From NCBI GenBank assembly GCA_011192125.1, contig DUEL01000010.1:1727-65483 (forward strand): 63,757 nt of DNA, read 5' to 3'. Shown piece by piece: positions 1 through 8,759 of this stretch. Origin of the DNA: Thermoflexia bacterium. GTDB taxonomy: Bacteria; Chloroflexota; Anaerolineae; B4-G1; DUEL01. Position 1 is the stretch's first letter; the number at the start of each line of letters is the position of its first letter. The position numbers were made by a program, and so were the translations under genes. The notes under the pieces are model-generated. The model saw only the letters and a program-made list of their open reading frames with translations, ran no database searches and was not told the origin of the DNA.

Positions 1-2339
1 GCCAGGTCCCCCAGGGCCCGCAGCACCGAGCCCAGGTTGTTGACCGTTGCGGCAACGTAGGGATGCTCCGCCCCCAGGGCCTTCTCCACGATCCGCAGCG
101 CCCGCTCGAAGCACTCCCGCGCCCCCGCCAGGTCCCCCAGGTCCCGCAGCACCAAGCCCAGGTTGTTGACGCGGATGGCGACGCTGGGATGGTCCGGCCC
201 GAAGGCCGCCTCGTCGATCCGCAGCGCCCGCTCGTAACACTCCCGCGCGCCGTGGTAGTCGGCCAGGTCGTGCAGGTGGTAGCCCAGGCTGTTCCACAGC
301 CGCCCGGCGGTGGGCGGGTCGGCCTCCTCGGCCCATCCAGCAGCGGCGCGGACGTGGGGGAGGAGAGGGGCAAAGAGGGTATAATTGCCGGTGCGGTCGA
401 TCTCATCGTTGGTCCGGGAAGCCCGGTCGGCGAGGGCGGTGAGGAAGGACCTCACCCCCTCCCCCCATCCCCCTCCCCTTCTCCCACCGGGAGAGGGGGA
501 GAGGGTGCCGCCCTCGGCGGCGGGGGTGGGGGTGAGGTTCCGGGCGAACTCGGCCAGCAGGGGGTGGATGGCCGGCCCCTCCTCAAGTTCCTTAAGCAGC
601 CCCAGACCGGTGAGGAGGCTCAGGGCCTCGTCGCACGCCTCCGGGGTGAGCCCCAGCCCCTCCTCGAAGAGGTCCGGCGGGATGGGGACGTTGGGGGCCA
701 GGTGCCCCGCACAGAGAAAGATCTGCTGGGCCACATCATCTTTCACCTGTTCCCAGGAGAGAACGAAGGTCTCGTAGAGGTTCAGGCCGTGATCGGTGGG
801 GCTGCCCAGGTCCGGCCGGAAGTTCCGCATCGAGGGATGGTCCAGCGCCCGCTCCAGCCGGGCCAGGTAGTCGGAGACGGTCAGCCGCCTGATCTTCTCC
901 AGATAGCGACCGGCCAGTTCCAGGGCCAGGGGGAGGTGGCCCAGCCGGTCGGCCAGCGCGTCCAGGTCGGCGTCGGAAGCGCGCTCCGGGGGGAGGTAGT
1001 GGCGGAGGAAGGCGCGGCTCTCCTCCGGGGTGAATTCGTCCAGGCGGAGGCAATCTACCCCCAGGGTGGGGGGGCAGTCGGCCCGGCGGGAGGTGATCAG
1101 GAGGCGGAGGCCGGAGTGGGCCAGGCGGGCCAGCACCCGGTTGGCCGCCTCCACCGCCTCGAAGTTATCCAGGATAAGGAGGCGGGGTGGATCGGCCCGC
1201 CAGACCTCCAGGGTGCGCTCCACCAGTTCCTCGAAGGTCTCGGCGGCCAGCCCCATCCCCCGGCCGTACCCGGCGATCTGCTCCTCCAGCAGGTCGGGGT
1301 CGCTCAGATCGAGCCAGTGGACCCCCCGGAAGCGGTAGCCGTACCGGTAGGCGAACTCCACCGCCAGTTGGGTCTTCCCGACGCCGCCCATACCGGAGAT
1401 GGCCTGGGAGATGAGGGCCCTCACCCCTCCCCCCGGCCCCCTCCCCTTTCCCGCGCACGAGAGAGAGGAGGGAGTGCCGCCGGAGGCGGCGGGGGTGGGG
1501 TGAGGGCCGCACAGCCTCTCCGCCAGGTAGCGCAGGTCCTCCTCCCGGCCGGTGAAGATGGCGTTGCGGGGGAAGGGGAGGGAGGAGCCAGGAGGGAGGT
1601 CGCCGGGGAGGGTGAGGGAGCGCATCAGGGGCCGGAGCCGGGCCGCGTCCAGCCTCACGATGTTGTGGGCACCGATGAGGATCACGCTGTGAGAGACGTC
1701 CCCCAGGACCCACACCTCCCCCCGGATCAGGGCCTCCTGCAGGGAACGGAGGTCCTGCGGGATGGAGCCGCCCTCCAGGAGGGAGAGGATCCGATCCAGT
1801 TTGGCCTGCGTCTCGGCGAACCCCTCCCGTTGCTCGGCGAGAATCTGAAGGGCGATCTGGAGCAAGATGGGCAACGTGTATTCCTTCAACGTGCCGACGG
1901 CAGCCCGAAGGGCCTCCGCGTACAGCCGCGCCCCTTCCTCAATCTGCTGAGGGGTCAGCACCCGGCCCAGGTCGCGGGCCAGCGCCGCCCGCAGGGCGTC
2001 CTCCACGCCGGTCAGGTCCATCGCCCGGGGGAGTTCGGCCAGCGCGGCCTGCACCGAGGGGAGGTCGCCGAAGCGAAGGGTGAGGACCTGGCGGAGCACG
2101 TCGTCCGTGCACTGTTTCTGGAAGTACTCCTCGGCGCGACGGGCGGCCTCCAGCAGTTGTCGGGCGGTTGTCTCCTCGTTGAGCCGCCGATCCAGGCGGG
2201 CCTGGAGTTCGTCGCCGCCGATCTCGGCCAGGGCCTCACCGGCTACCCCCAGCGCCTCCTCGCCCAGCCAGACCTGGGCCTGGTGCTTGAGGAGGGCGAC
2301 GAGGAGGCGGAGGAGGTGCTTGGGCAGGTTGGCAGGCAT
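1..2339 (-). CDS. NB-ARC/TPR STAND ATPase (NLR-like), C-terminus beyond window
   Basis: Minus-strand reading frame open from ATG at 2339 to the window edge (779 codons, no stop). Start supported by AAGGAG seven bases upstream and a promoter at 2396-2424. Order: alpha-helical N-terminal region (about residues 1-210), a short GDVSHSVILIGAHNIV-like strand segment, an NB-ARC ATPase with P-loop GMGGVGKT (about 316-323), Walker B-like LLILDN, sensor-like LLITSRR and a GxPLAL-type motif (LPLALELAG), a winged-helix/helical region, then TPRs of the kinesin-light-chain type (CYERALRI, VNNLGLVLRDLGDL). Known role of the class: signal-transduction ATPases that oligomerise on sensing a ligand; several bacterial ones are antiphage, others are regulators. 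No recognisable effector enzyme is visible in the N-terminus, so the output is unknown. Two in-frame palindromic repeats sit at about residues 279-306 and 602-630. Confidence 0.9.
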   Translation of the reverse strand, partial: MPANLPKHLLRLLVALLKHQAQVWLGEEALGVAGEALAEIGGDELQARLDRRLNEETTARQLLEAARRAEEYFQKQCTDDVLRQVLTLRFGDLPSVQAALAELPRAMDLTGVEDALRAALARDLGRVLTPQQIEEGARLYAEALRAAVGTLKEYTLPILLQIALQILAEQREGFAETQAKLDRILSLLEGGSIPQDLRSLQEALIRGEVWVLGDVSHSVILIGAHNIVRLDAARLRPLMRSLTLPGDLPPGSSLPFPRNAIFTGREEDLRYLAERLCGPHPTPAASGGTPSSLSCAGKGRGPGGGVRALISQAISGMGGVGKTQLAVEFAYRYGYRFRGVHWLDLSDPDLLEEQIAGYGRGMGLAAETFEELVERTLEVWRADPPRLLILDNFEAVEAANRVLARLAHSGLRLLITSRRADCPPTLGVDCLRLDEFTPEESRAFLRHYLPPERASDADLDALADRLGHLPLALELAGRYLEKIRRLTVSDYLARLERALDHPSMRNFRPDLGSPTDHGLNLYETFVLSWEQVKDDVAQQIFLCAGHLAPNVPIPPDLFEEGLGLTPEACDEALSLLTGLGLLKELEEGPAIHPLLAEFARNLTPTPAAEGGTLSPSPGGRRGGGWGEGVRSFLTALADRASRTNDEIDRTGNYTLFAPLLPHVRAAAGWAEEADPPTAGRLWNSLGYHLHDLADYHGARECYERALRIDEAAFGPDHPSVAIRVNNLGLVLRDLGDLAGARECFERALRIVEKALGAEHPYVAATVNNLGSVLRALGDL
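451..536. repeat. CTCACCCC-type palindromic repeat, copy 1, translated in frame
   Basis: 86-bp imperfect palindrome beginning CTCACCCCCTCC and ending GGTGGGGGTGAG, with GAGAGG/CCTCTC-like inner arms. It lies inside the STAND gene between the winged-helix region and the TPRs, and is read as PTPAAxGGT-like low-complexity peptide. Partner copy at 1420-1504. Confidence 0.85.
1420..1504. repeat. CTCACCCC-type palindromic repeat, copy 2, translated in frame
   Basis: 85-bp relative of the repeat at 451-536, in the same orientation and read in the same element frame (PTPAASGGTPSS). It sits just before the P-loop of the NB-ARC domain, so it forms a linker between the helical N-terminus and the ATPase. 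Confidence 0.85.
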
Positions 2340-2395
2340 CCGGACGCTCCTTCCCGCGGCTGTGCGCCGCGTCACAACGGAGGTGAGCCAACCAA

Positions 2396-2424
2396 AGTAT
2401 ATAAGCAAGGACGGGGAAAGGCAA
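2396..2424 (-). promoter_or_regulatory. Promoter for the STAND gene
   Basis: On the minus strand TTGCCT (2424-2419), a 17-bp spacer and TATACT (2401-2396), 57 bases before the ATG at 2339. The rest of the divergent gap 2340-2563 shows no equally good promoter for the rightward carboxylase operon. Confidence 0.6.
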
Positions 2425-2563
2425 GCGATTTTGGATCGGGGGTCGGGTGTCGGCGCTTGAGTACCGCTACCGACGGCAAGTAACCCTTTCCTCGGGATGG
2501 TGTTATTGTTGGCTGAGGCGGTGCAACGGGACACAGATCCGTGTCGACAGGAAGGGGAGACAA

Positions 2564-4111
2564 ATGGCCAAGACCGCGTTGGCGCGCCTGGAGGAGATGG
2601 AGGCCAAAGCCCGGGAGGGGGGTGGGCCCGAACGGATAGAAAAGCAACACGCCCGGGGCAAGATGACGGCCCGAGAGCGGTTGGACGCCCTGCTCGATCC
2701 GGGCACGTTCGTCGAGTTGGACGCCTTCGCCACCCACCGCGCGACGGAGTTCGGGATGGAGCGGAAACGCCCCCTGGGCGACGGCGTGGTCACCGGCTGG
2801 GGGGAGATCGACGGGAGGTTGGTTTACGTGTTCGCCCAGGACTTCACGGTCCTCGGCGGCTCGGTCGGGGAGGCCCACGGGCGGAAGATCTGCAAGGTGC
2901 TGGATCTGGCGCTGCAGAACGGCGCGCCGGTGATCGGACTGAACGATTCCGGTGGGGCGCGCATTCAGGAGGGCGTCGACGCGCTGGCCGCCTATGGGGA
3001 GGTCTTCTACCGGAACGTCCTCGCCTCCGGCGTGGTCCCGCAGATCTCCGTGATCATGGGGCCGTGCGCCGGGGGCGCGGTCTACTCCCCGGCCCTCACC
3101 GACTTCGTCGTGATGGTGGAGGGCACGGCGCGGATGTTCATCACGGGTCCGGACGTCGTGCGCGCCGTCACCCACGAGGAGGTCACCTCCGAGGACCTGG
3201 GCGGGGCGGAGGTTCACCACACCACGAGCGGCGTGGCCCACTTCACCGCTGCCGACGATATGGAGGCGCTGGCGCTGGTCCGATCGCTGCTCTCCTACCT
3301 CCCCTCCAACAACGCAGAGGACCCGCCGTACATCCCTCCGACAGACCCGCCGGGCAGGACCGATCCCGACCTGGACCATCTGGTCCCTGAGGATCCGAAG
3401 CAGGGATACGATATGCGGGAGGTCATCCACCGGGTGGTGGACGAAGGATCCTTCCTGGAGGTCCAAAAGGGCTTTGCGCCCAATCTGATCGTCGGTTTCG
3501 CCCGGCTCGGCGGAAGCGTGGTGGGGATCGTCGCCCAGCAGCCGGCGGTGCTGGCCGGGGTGCTAGATATCAACGCGTCGGACAAGGGGACCCGTTTCAT
3601 CCGTTTCTGCGATTGCTTCAACATCCCCATCATCACTTTTGTCGACACGCCCGGCTTCCTCCCCGGCGTGGCGCAAGAGCACAACGGGATCATCCGCCAC
3701 GGGGCGAAGATGATCTACGCCTACGCCGAGGCTATTGTGCCGAAGATCTCCGTGATCACCCGCAAGGCTTACGGCGGTGCCTACATCGTGATGAGTTCCA
3801 AACACCTGCGAAGCGATATCTGCCTGGCCTGGCCCGACGCGGAGATCGCGGTGATGGGGCCGGAAGGGGCGGTCAAGGTCGTCTTCCGGCGGGATCTGGA
3901 GCAGGCGGAAGATCCCAAGGCGACGCAGGAGCGGCTGGTGGAGGAGTACCGCGAACGGTTCGCCAACCCGTATGTGGCCGCCGCACGGGGGTATCTCGAC
4001 GCGGTGATCCGTCCCTCCCAGACCCGGCCCTTTCTGATCCGAGGGTTGCGGATGCTGCGGGACAAGCGAGTGCGCCGCCCCCCGCGCAAGCACGGGAACA
4101 TGCCAGTCTGA
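2564..4111 (+). CDS. Acyl-CoA carboxylase carboxyltransferase subunit (PccB/MmdA type)
   Basis: 515 residues, the usual length for the fused carboxyltransferase of propionyl-/acetyl-CoA carboxylases. It transfers CO2 from carboxybiotin to the acyl-CoA. Two crotonase-like lobes are visible: the N-lobe carries [12 protein letters not shown] and [16 protein letters not shown] (acyl-CoA/oxyanion region), the C-lobe carries [21 protein letters not shown] and [11 protein letters not shown] at 2564 is chosen over the longer open frame because a purine-rich GGAAGGGGAGA lies just upstream and [16 protein letters not shown] begins the family alignment. It is followed after 16 bases by the biotin carboxylase and then the biotin carrier, so all three enzyme parts are co-transcribed. 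Whether acetyl- or propionyl-CoA is preferred cannot be read from the sequence. Confidence 0.95.
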   Translation: MAKTALARLEEMEAKAREGGGPERIEKQHARGKMTARERLDALLDPGTFVELDAFATHRATEFGMERKRPLGDGVVTGWGEIDGRLVYVFAQDFTVLGGSVGEAHGRKICKVLDLALQNGAPVIGLNDSGGARIQEGVDALAAYGEVFYRNVLASGVVPQISVIMGPCAGGAVYSPALTDFVVMVEGTARMFITGPDVVRAVTHEEVTSEDLGGAEVHHTTSGVAHFTAADDMEALALVRSLLSYLPSNNAEDPPYIPPTDPPGRTDPDLDHLVPEDPKQGYDMREVIHRVVDEGSFLEVQKGFAPNLIVGFARLGGSVVGIVAQQPAVLAGVLDINASDKGTRFIRFCDCFNIPIITFVDTPGFLPGVAQEHNGIIRHGAKMIYAYAEAIVPKISVITRKAYGGAYIVMSSKHLRSDICLAWPDAEIAVMGPEGAVKVVFRRDLEQAEDPKATQERLVEEYRERFANPYVAAARGYLDAVIRPSQTRPFLIRGLRMLRDKRVRRPPRKHGNMPV

Positions 4112-4127
4112 TGGGATGGGCATAGAG

Positions 4128-5624
4128 ATGAAGATTCGTAAGGTGCTGATCGCCAATCGAGGAGAGATCGCGGTCCGGGTGCTGCGTACCTGCCGGGAAC
4201 TGGGCCTGGAGACGGTGGCCGTCTTCTCAGAGGCGGATCGGGAGTCCCTCCACGTCCGCTACGCCGACGAGGCCTACTGCATCGGCCCACCGCCGGTTCA
4301 GGAGAGTTACCTCCGGGGCGATCGGATCATCGAGGTCGCGCGGCGCGCCGGAGCGCAGGCGATCCATCCCGGCTACGGCTTCCTCGCCGAATCCCCCGGT
4401 TTCGCCCGGGCGTGCGCCGAGGCTGGCCTGGTCTTCATCGGTCCGCGACCGGAGACGATGGAGCAGGTGGGGGACAAGATCGCCGCGCGGCGGGTGGCGA
4501 AGCAGCTCCGTCTTCCCCTTCTCCCTGGCACGGAGGAGGAGCTGGACGACGCGGGGCTGGTCGAGGCCGCCCGGCACATCGGCTATCCAGTGCTGGTCAA
4601 GGCGGTGGCGGGAGGGGGAGGGGTCGGGATCCGGGTCGCACGGTCGGAGGAAGAACTGAGAAGTGTCATCCCGCTCGCCCGCAGGGAGGCCCAGGCGGCC
4701 TTCGGCGACGACGGGCTCTACCTGGAGCGCCTCGTGGAGCGCGCCCGCCACGTCGAGGTCCAGATCCTGGCCGACGAGCACGGCCACGTGATCCACCTGG
4801 GGGAGAGGGAGTGCTCCATCCAGCGTCGCCACCAGAAATTGATAGAGGAAGCACCCTCCCGCGCGCTCAACCCTGCTCTTCGGGAGCGGATCTGTGAGGC
4901 CGCCGTGCGGCTGATGAAGGCCGTCGGGTACGTCGGGGCCGGAACGGTCGAGTTCCTGCTCGGCCCCGACGGGGATTTCTACTTCCTGGAGGTCAACCCT
5001 CGCCTCCAGGTGGAGCACACCGTCACCGAAGCGATCACGGGCGTGGACATCGTCAAGGAGCAACTGCGGATTGCCGCGGGTCGGGAACTGGGATATACGC
5101 AGAGCGACATCCGGCCACGGGGGTGGGCGTTGGAATGCCGCATTCTGGCCGAGGATCCGGCCCACGGATTTACCCCGTCCGTCGGTCGCATCCTCCAACT
5201 GCGCGAGCCAGGGGGGCCGGGCATCCGGGTGGACAGCGGCGTCAGCGAGGGGATGGTCGTCACTTCCTATTACGATTCGCTTCTGGCCAAGTTGATCGCC
5301 TGGGGAGAGACACGGGGGGTGGCCATCGTGCGGATGCGGAGGGCGTTGGCGGAATACCGGATCGTCGGGCTGACCACCAACCTGGACCTTCACCGGGCGT
5401 TGCTGGACAGCCACCGCTTCTTCGGCGGTCAGTTCCACACCCGGTTTCTGGAGGAACACTTCGCACGGTCGGAGCCGGAGGGGGAGCAGTGCCTGGCGGC
5501 CGCGCTGACGGCGGTGCTGCTGGACTGGCGAAGGCGGGCAGGGGCGCGAGTGGGACGATCGGAGCCCGCCAGCCGCTGGCGGACTCTGGGACGATGGGAG
5601 GCTATGGGAGGGAGAGGCTGGTGA
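4128..5624 (+). CDS. accC: Biotin carboxylase subunit
   Basis: 498 residues. ATP- and bicarbonate-dependent carboxylation of biotin on the carrier protein. The N-terminal fold starts with KVLIANRGEIAVRV; HPGYGFLAES follows, then the ATP-grasp glycine loop (AVAGGGGVGIRV), QRRHQKLIEEAP and the catalytic EVNPRLQVEHTVTE segment. The C-terminal biotin-carboxylase domain ends with a region rich in Arg/Gly. An upstream in-frame ATG at 4116 would add only four residues; MKIRKVLIANRG at 4128 matches the family start. Last codons overlap the next gene (GTGA). Confidence 0.95.
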   Translation: MKIRKVLIANRGEIAVRVLRTCRELGLETVAVFSEADRESLHVRYADEAYCIGPPPVQESYLRGDRIIEVARRAGAQAIHPGYGFLAESPGFARACAEAGLVFIGPRPETMEQVGDKIAARRVAKQLRLPLLPGTEEELDDAGLVEAARHIGYPVLVKAVAGGGGVGIRVARSEEELRSVIPLARREAQAAFGDDGLYLERLVERARHVEVQILADEHGHVIHLGERECSIQRRHQKLIEEAPSRALNPALRERICEAAVRLMKAVGYVGAGTVEFLLGPDGDFYFLEVNPRLQVEHTVTEAITGVDIVKEQLRIAAGRELGYTQSDIRPRGWALECRILAEDPAHGFTPSVGRILQLREPGGPGIRVDSGVSEGMVVTSYYDSLLAKLIAWGETRGVAIVRMRRALAEYRIVGLTTNLDLHRALLDSHRFFGGQFHTRFLEEHFARSEPEGEQCLAAALTAVLLDWRRRAGARVGRSEPASRWRTLGRWEAMGGRGW

Positions 5625-6157
5625 GATACCGTGTCGAGGTCGAAGGACGGGATTTCGAGATCGAAGTGGATCTCGAAGGGCGGATATGGCTGAACGACCG
5701 CCCGCTGGACGTGGACATGGAGCAGGTGGACGGGCTGCCGCAATACTCCCTGCTCGTGGACCACCGGTCATACGAGACCGTCGTGGAAGGGGAAAGGGAG
5801 GGAGAATGCCGACTGGTCGTGGCAGGCCGCCCTTACCTTGCCCGTTTTCTAGACAGACAGCGCTCGCCTGCACAGGCGGTCTACCGACACCGGGCCGAGG
5901 GGGCAGCGCAGGTGCTGGCCCCCCTGCCGGGACTGGTGGTGGAGGTGGGGGTAGAGGAGGGACAGCGGGTGGAGGAGGGGGACCGAGTGGCCGTGTTGGA
6001 GTCGATGAAGATGCACCTGGAACTCCGCGCGCCGCGGTCCGGAATCGTGCGGGCAGTCCACATATCCCCGGGAGCGGAGGTGGCCCAGGGGGAGGTATTG
6101 GTCATCGTGACGCCCCTCCCACAGTCCGGAGGTACAGGGAACCCAGAGAACAGTTAG
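5621..6157 (+). CDS. Biotin carboxyl carrier protein
   Basis: 178 residues from GTG at 5621, which overlaps the TGA of the biotin carboxylase gene and follows a strong GGGAGGGAGAGG ribosome site; an in-frame ATG at 5594 has no such site. The N-terminal half resembles the linker/BT region of single-chain acyl-CoA carboxylases; the C-terminal biotinyl domain carries the ESMKMH biotinylation site (Lys acceptor) flanked by PLPGLVVEV and a second half-repeat. The last residues (GGTGNPENS) are encoded by one arm of a CTCTGTG-family repeat (6126-6198). The protein shuttles carboxybiotin between the two upstream enzymes. Confidence 0.93.
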   Translation: MRYRVEVEGRDFEIEVDLEGRIWLNDRPLDVDMEQVDGLPQYSLLVDHRSYETVVEGEREGECRLVVAGRPYLARFLDRQRSPAQAVYRHRAEGAAQVLAPLPGLVVEVGVEEGQRVEEGDRVAVLESMKMHLELRAPRSGIVRAVHISPGAEVAQGEVLVIVTPLPQSGGTGNPENS

Positions 6158-6198
6158 GGAAAGAACTCTGCGCTCTCCGCGCCTCTGCCGCTTCGGAA
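6126..6198. repeat. CTCTGTG-family palindromic repeat, copy 1 (degenerate left arm)
   Basis: Right arm ACTCTGCGCTCTCCGCGCCTCTG is well preserved; the left arm is diverged and encodes the last codons and stop of the biotin carrier gene. Closest to the copy at 35001-35076. Confidence 0.6.
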
Positions 6199-6222
6199 AG
6201 AGTGATTGCCCTGGGGGGTGAT

Positions 6223-6251
6223 TTGACCTTTCCACCTTCCTGTGCTATACC
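6223..6251 (+). promoter_or_regulatory. Promoter of the ECF transporter operon
   Basis: TTGACC (6223-6228), 17-bp spacer, TATACC (6246-6251). The predicted transcript starts about 65 bases before the first gene. A hairpin GAGGGGA/TCCCCTC (6272-6291) lies in this leader just before the AGGAGG ribosome site at 6311, where it could modulate translation. Confidence 0.6.
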
Positions 6252-6322
6252 TAGCGACGTGGGTTATTGCCGAGGGGAGATTTTTCCCCTCCCATCATCA
6301 ATTTTCACTAAGGAGGTGTGGT

Positions 6323-6928
6323 ATGGATAGGGAAGAAATATGGGAGGTTGAAGCCGGAGAGGAGAGGCGCCCTGGAATCATCCACATCGTCATCACGGCG
6401 TTGCTCATCGGCATCGGCGCCGTCGTGGGCGCGTTCGGCAGTTTTACCCTTCCTCTCGGTTTCGGCGTTAACTTCTTCTGGCCCGCAATCGCGGTCCAGA
6501 ACATCGGCGGCATCTGGTACGGCGCGTGGGGCATCATCGCCGCGGCCCTCTTCCCCATCATCTCCAACGGCATCGCGGGCACCCCGGTGTACGTCTCCCT
6601 TGCCTACATCCCCGCCAACGCCTTCCAGTCCTTCGCGCCCGCGTGGGCCTTCCGGCGCTTCAAGGCGGACCCCCGACTGAAGTCCGGAAGGGACTGGTTG
6701 ATCTTCCTGGTCTCCATCACCATCGGCAACATCTTCGGCGCTTTCTGGGGGCCGCTGGTCGTCCTCAAGGGCTTCGGGCTACTGACCGCCGAGTCCGTTC
6801 CTCTCTTCATCTGGGGATGGTTCGCCGGTAACGAGATCGCGGGCATCGTCTTCGGGGTCATCCTTCTGAAGGCGCTCTCCGGCGTGGTCATCAACACCAC
6901 CTCCTTCGTCAAGAAGTGGTGGGCGTAG
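6323..6928 (+). CDS. ECF transporter substrate-binding (S) component
   Basis: 201-residue integral membrane protein with about six hydrophobic segments, starting at ATG 6323 eight bases after AGGAGGTG. The acidic N-terminal tail (MDREEIWEVEAGEE) precedes the first helix; PLGFGVNFFWPAIAVQNIGGIWYG and a glycine/alanine-rich helix follow. The size, topology and the T, A and A' genes immediately downstream identify it as the substrate-specific subunit of an energy-coupling-factor importer. The substrate is not evident: there is no recognisable vitamin riboswitch and no adjacent biosynthetic gene. Confidence 0.85.
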   Translation: MDREEIWEVEAGEERRPGIIHIVITALLIGIGAVVGAFGSFTLPLGFGVNFFWPAIAVQNIGGIWYGAWGIIAAALFPIISNGIAGTPVYVSLAYIPANAFQSFAPAWAFRRFKADPRLKSGRDWLIFLVSITIGNIFGAFWGPLVVLKGFGLLTAESVPLFIWGWFAGNEIAGIVFGVILLKALSGVVINTTSFVKKWWA

Positions 6929-6965
6929 CCCGCGGGTCCGAACGGCCTGCGTGGTAATCAGGAGG

Positions 6966-6997
6966 CCTCCCGCAGGCTCCGTAGAGCCTGCGGGAGG
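6966..6997 (+). promoter_or_regulatory. Perfect 14-bp hairpin between S and T genes
   Basis: CCTCCCGCAGGCTC, loop CGTA, then the exact complement. No T-run follows directly (CTGGCAATTTTA), so it is more likely an mRNA-processing or partial-termination structure that uncouples S-component expression from the energising module than a full terminator. Confidence 0.6.
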
Positions 6998-7023
6998 CTG
7001 GCAATTTTAGGCGGGAAACGGGT

Positions 7024-7893
7024 ATGAACAAAACGATTCTGGGATACGTGCCAGAAGAATCTCCTATTTACAGCCTTCACCCGTTCGTCCGGGTTTACTT
7101 CCTGATGGTCGTCAGCCTCTGGCCGATGATCATCAGTTCCCCCGAGTGGAACTTCGCACTGATCGTGGTCATGCTCATCCTGCTCGAGTACAGCAGGGTG
7201 ACCCTATCGACGTTGAAACTCTACGTCCCGGTCTCCATCTCGATGGGTGTCCTCATCCTGCTGTCCTACACGATCCTGGGGGGGCGGCACCCTGAGTTCT
7301 ATGAGGTCTTCAACCTGCTGGGCGTGCCCATCTATTTCGAGCGTATTGTGGCCGCGGTGGAAGTCTACATGCGAATTCTGCCGATGATCTTCGTCATGGT
7401 CTTCTTCCTGAGTACATCCCGGGAACGGGACATCCTGGTCGCGATGCGGTGGGCCAGGGTGCCGTTCACGGTGACCTATCTGGTGGCGATGTCGCTAAGA
7501 GCGGTGGGAATGGTGATTGAGGATTTCTCCATCGTGCGGCAGGCAGAGAAAGCCCGTGGGTACGATCCAAAAGGGAAATCGATCCCTTACAAACTGCGCC
7601 AGTTCGTGATGTACATCATTCCCCTGATGGGTCTGGCGATCCGGCGGTCGGAGGAGTTCTCCAACGCCCTCGTGGCGAGAGGGTACAGTTTCACAGGCCT
7701 TCGCCGGGTCAAACGGCCGGATTACGTCCTGACCAAGTACCATTTCAAGGTGCTCGACGGGGTCATCGTGGCGATCCTCTCCGTGGCGCTGATCGCGCTG
7801 GTGTACGCTCGGTACGGGCTCGGCCTGTTCACACTGGAAGGCTCCCTCACGATGAAGTGGCTTCAGCAATGGCTCGTGGGAGGTGCCGGATGA
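7024..7893 (+). CDS. ecfT: ECF transporter transmembrane (T) component
   Basis: 289 residues with four to six membrane segments and a long cytoplasmic region. The family signature of two short Arg motifs in coupling helices is seen as AMRWARVPFTV and QAEKARGYDPKG, followed by the IPLMGLAIRRSEEFSNALVARGYS stretch typical of the EcfT/CbiQ family. It couples the two ATPases to the S component. The stop overlaps the start of the first ATPase gene (ATGA). Confidence 0.93.
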   Translation: MNKTILGYVPEESPIYSLHPFVRVYFLMVVSLWPMIISSPEWNFALIVVMLILLEYSRVTLSTLKLYVPVSISMGVLILLSYTILGGRHPEFYEVFNLLGVPIYFERIVAAVEVYMRILPMIFVMVFFLSTSRERDILVAMRWARVPFTVTYLVAMSLRAVGMVIEDFSIVRQAEKARGYDPKGKSIPYKLRQFVMYIIPLMGLAIRRSEEFSNALVARGYSFTGLRRVKRPDYVLTKYHFKVLDGVIVAILSVALIALVYARYGLGLFTLEGSLTMKWLQQWLVGGAG

Positions 7894-8759
7894 GCGCGGT
7901 GATCAAGTTCGAGCACTACTCCTGGAAGTACACGCGGACCAAGGTCCCTGCCCTGCAGGATATCAACCTCGAGATAGAAGAGGGTGCGCTCGTCGGCATC
8001 ATCGGCCCTAACGACTCCGGAAAGACCACCCTGGCCTATTCGATGAACGGCCTGATCCCCAACCAGTACTACGGGGTCCGCTCCGGAAGCGTTTACGTGA
8101 TGGGTAAGGAGGTCAAGGAGTACCGCCAGGCCGAGTTGTGCCAGAGAGTGGGGCTCGTCTTCTCCGACCCGGAAGCGCAGTTCACGGCGATGACTGTAGA
8201 GGACGAGGTGGTGTTCGGGATGGAGAACCTGGGCCTGAGCATCGAGGAGATCGAGCGACGGCTGGAGTGGGTCGTGCCGCTGACGGACATCGGACCGCTG
8301 ATGGACAAGCCGCCTTACGAGGTGTCCGGGGGGCAGAAACAGCGGGTGGCCCTCGCCTCGGTGCTGGCGATGCAGCCCCCCATCCTGGTGCTGGATGAGC
8401 CCACCTCGATGCTGGACCCCATCGGGCGGAAGAAGGTCTTCGAGGTGTTGAGAAGACTAAAGGAGGAGTACAAGAGCACCATCGTCGTGATCGAACACAG
8501 TCTGGAGCACCTCGTGCCGCTGGCGGACCATATGGTCCTGGTTCACAACGGGAAAGTGCTCCTCGCCGACGAGACCGAGCCGTTTTTCGAGAGGATGGAC
8601 TTTTTGATGGAGCATGATGTCTTTCCTCCCGGCGTGATGGAGTTCTTCTTCCAGTTGAGATTGCTGGGGCACTATCCGAACTCTCTCCCGCTGCCCCGCA
8701 CCCTTGAGGAGGGCACGGAAAGGCTGAGGGAGATGCTTGTGGGGGGCGAGAATGGCTGA
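7890..8759 (+). CDS. ecfA1: ECF transporter ATPase (A)
   Basis: 289 residues from ATG 7890, overlapping the stop of ecfT; an upstream in-frame start would extend back into ecfT. Walker A is GPNDSGKTT (Asp where Gly is usual), Q-loop region SDPEAQFTAMTVEDEV, intact signature VSGGQKQRVALA, Walker B ILVLDEPTSMLD and switch His in VIEHSLEH. It forms the nucleotide-binding heterodimer with the next gene product. Its final codons overlap the start of that gene. Confidence 0.93.
   Translation: MSAVIKFEHYSWKYTRTKVPALQDINLEIEEGALVGIIGPNDSGKTTLAYSMNGLIPNQYYGVRSGSVYVMGKEVKEYRQAELCQRVGLVFSDPEAQFTAMTVEDEVVFGMENLGLSIEEIERRLEWVVPLTDIGPLMDKPPYEVSGGQKQRVALASVLAMQPPILVLDEPTSMLDPIGRKKVFEVLRRLKEEYKSTIVVIEHSLEHLVPLADHMVLVHNGKVLLADETEPFFERMDFLMEHDVFPPGVMEFFFQLRLLGHYPNSLPLPRTLEEGTERLREMLVGGENG

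Noticed and set aside
63..2483. 806-codon plus-strand open frame
   Set aside because: It is the antisense shadow of the NB-ARC/TPR gene; its translation is compositionally skewed and shows no domain, while the minus strand has P-loop and TPR motifs.
6252..6322. Riboswitch upstream of the ECF operon
   Set aside because: The leader is about 65 bases with a single 7-bp hairpin and none of the conserved vitamin-riboswitch boxes.
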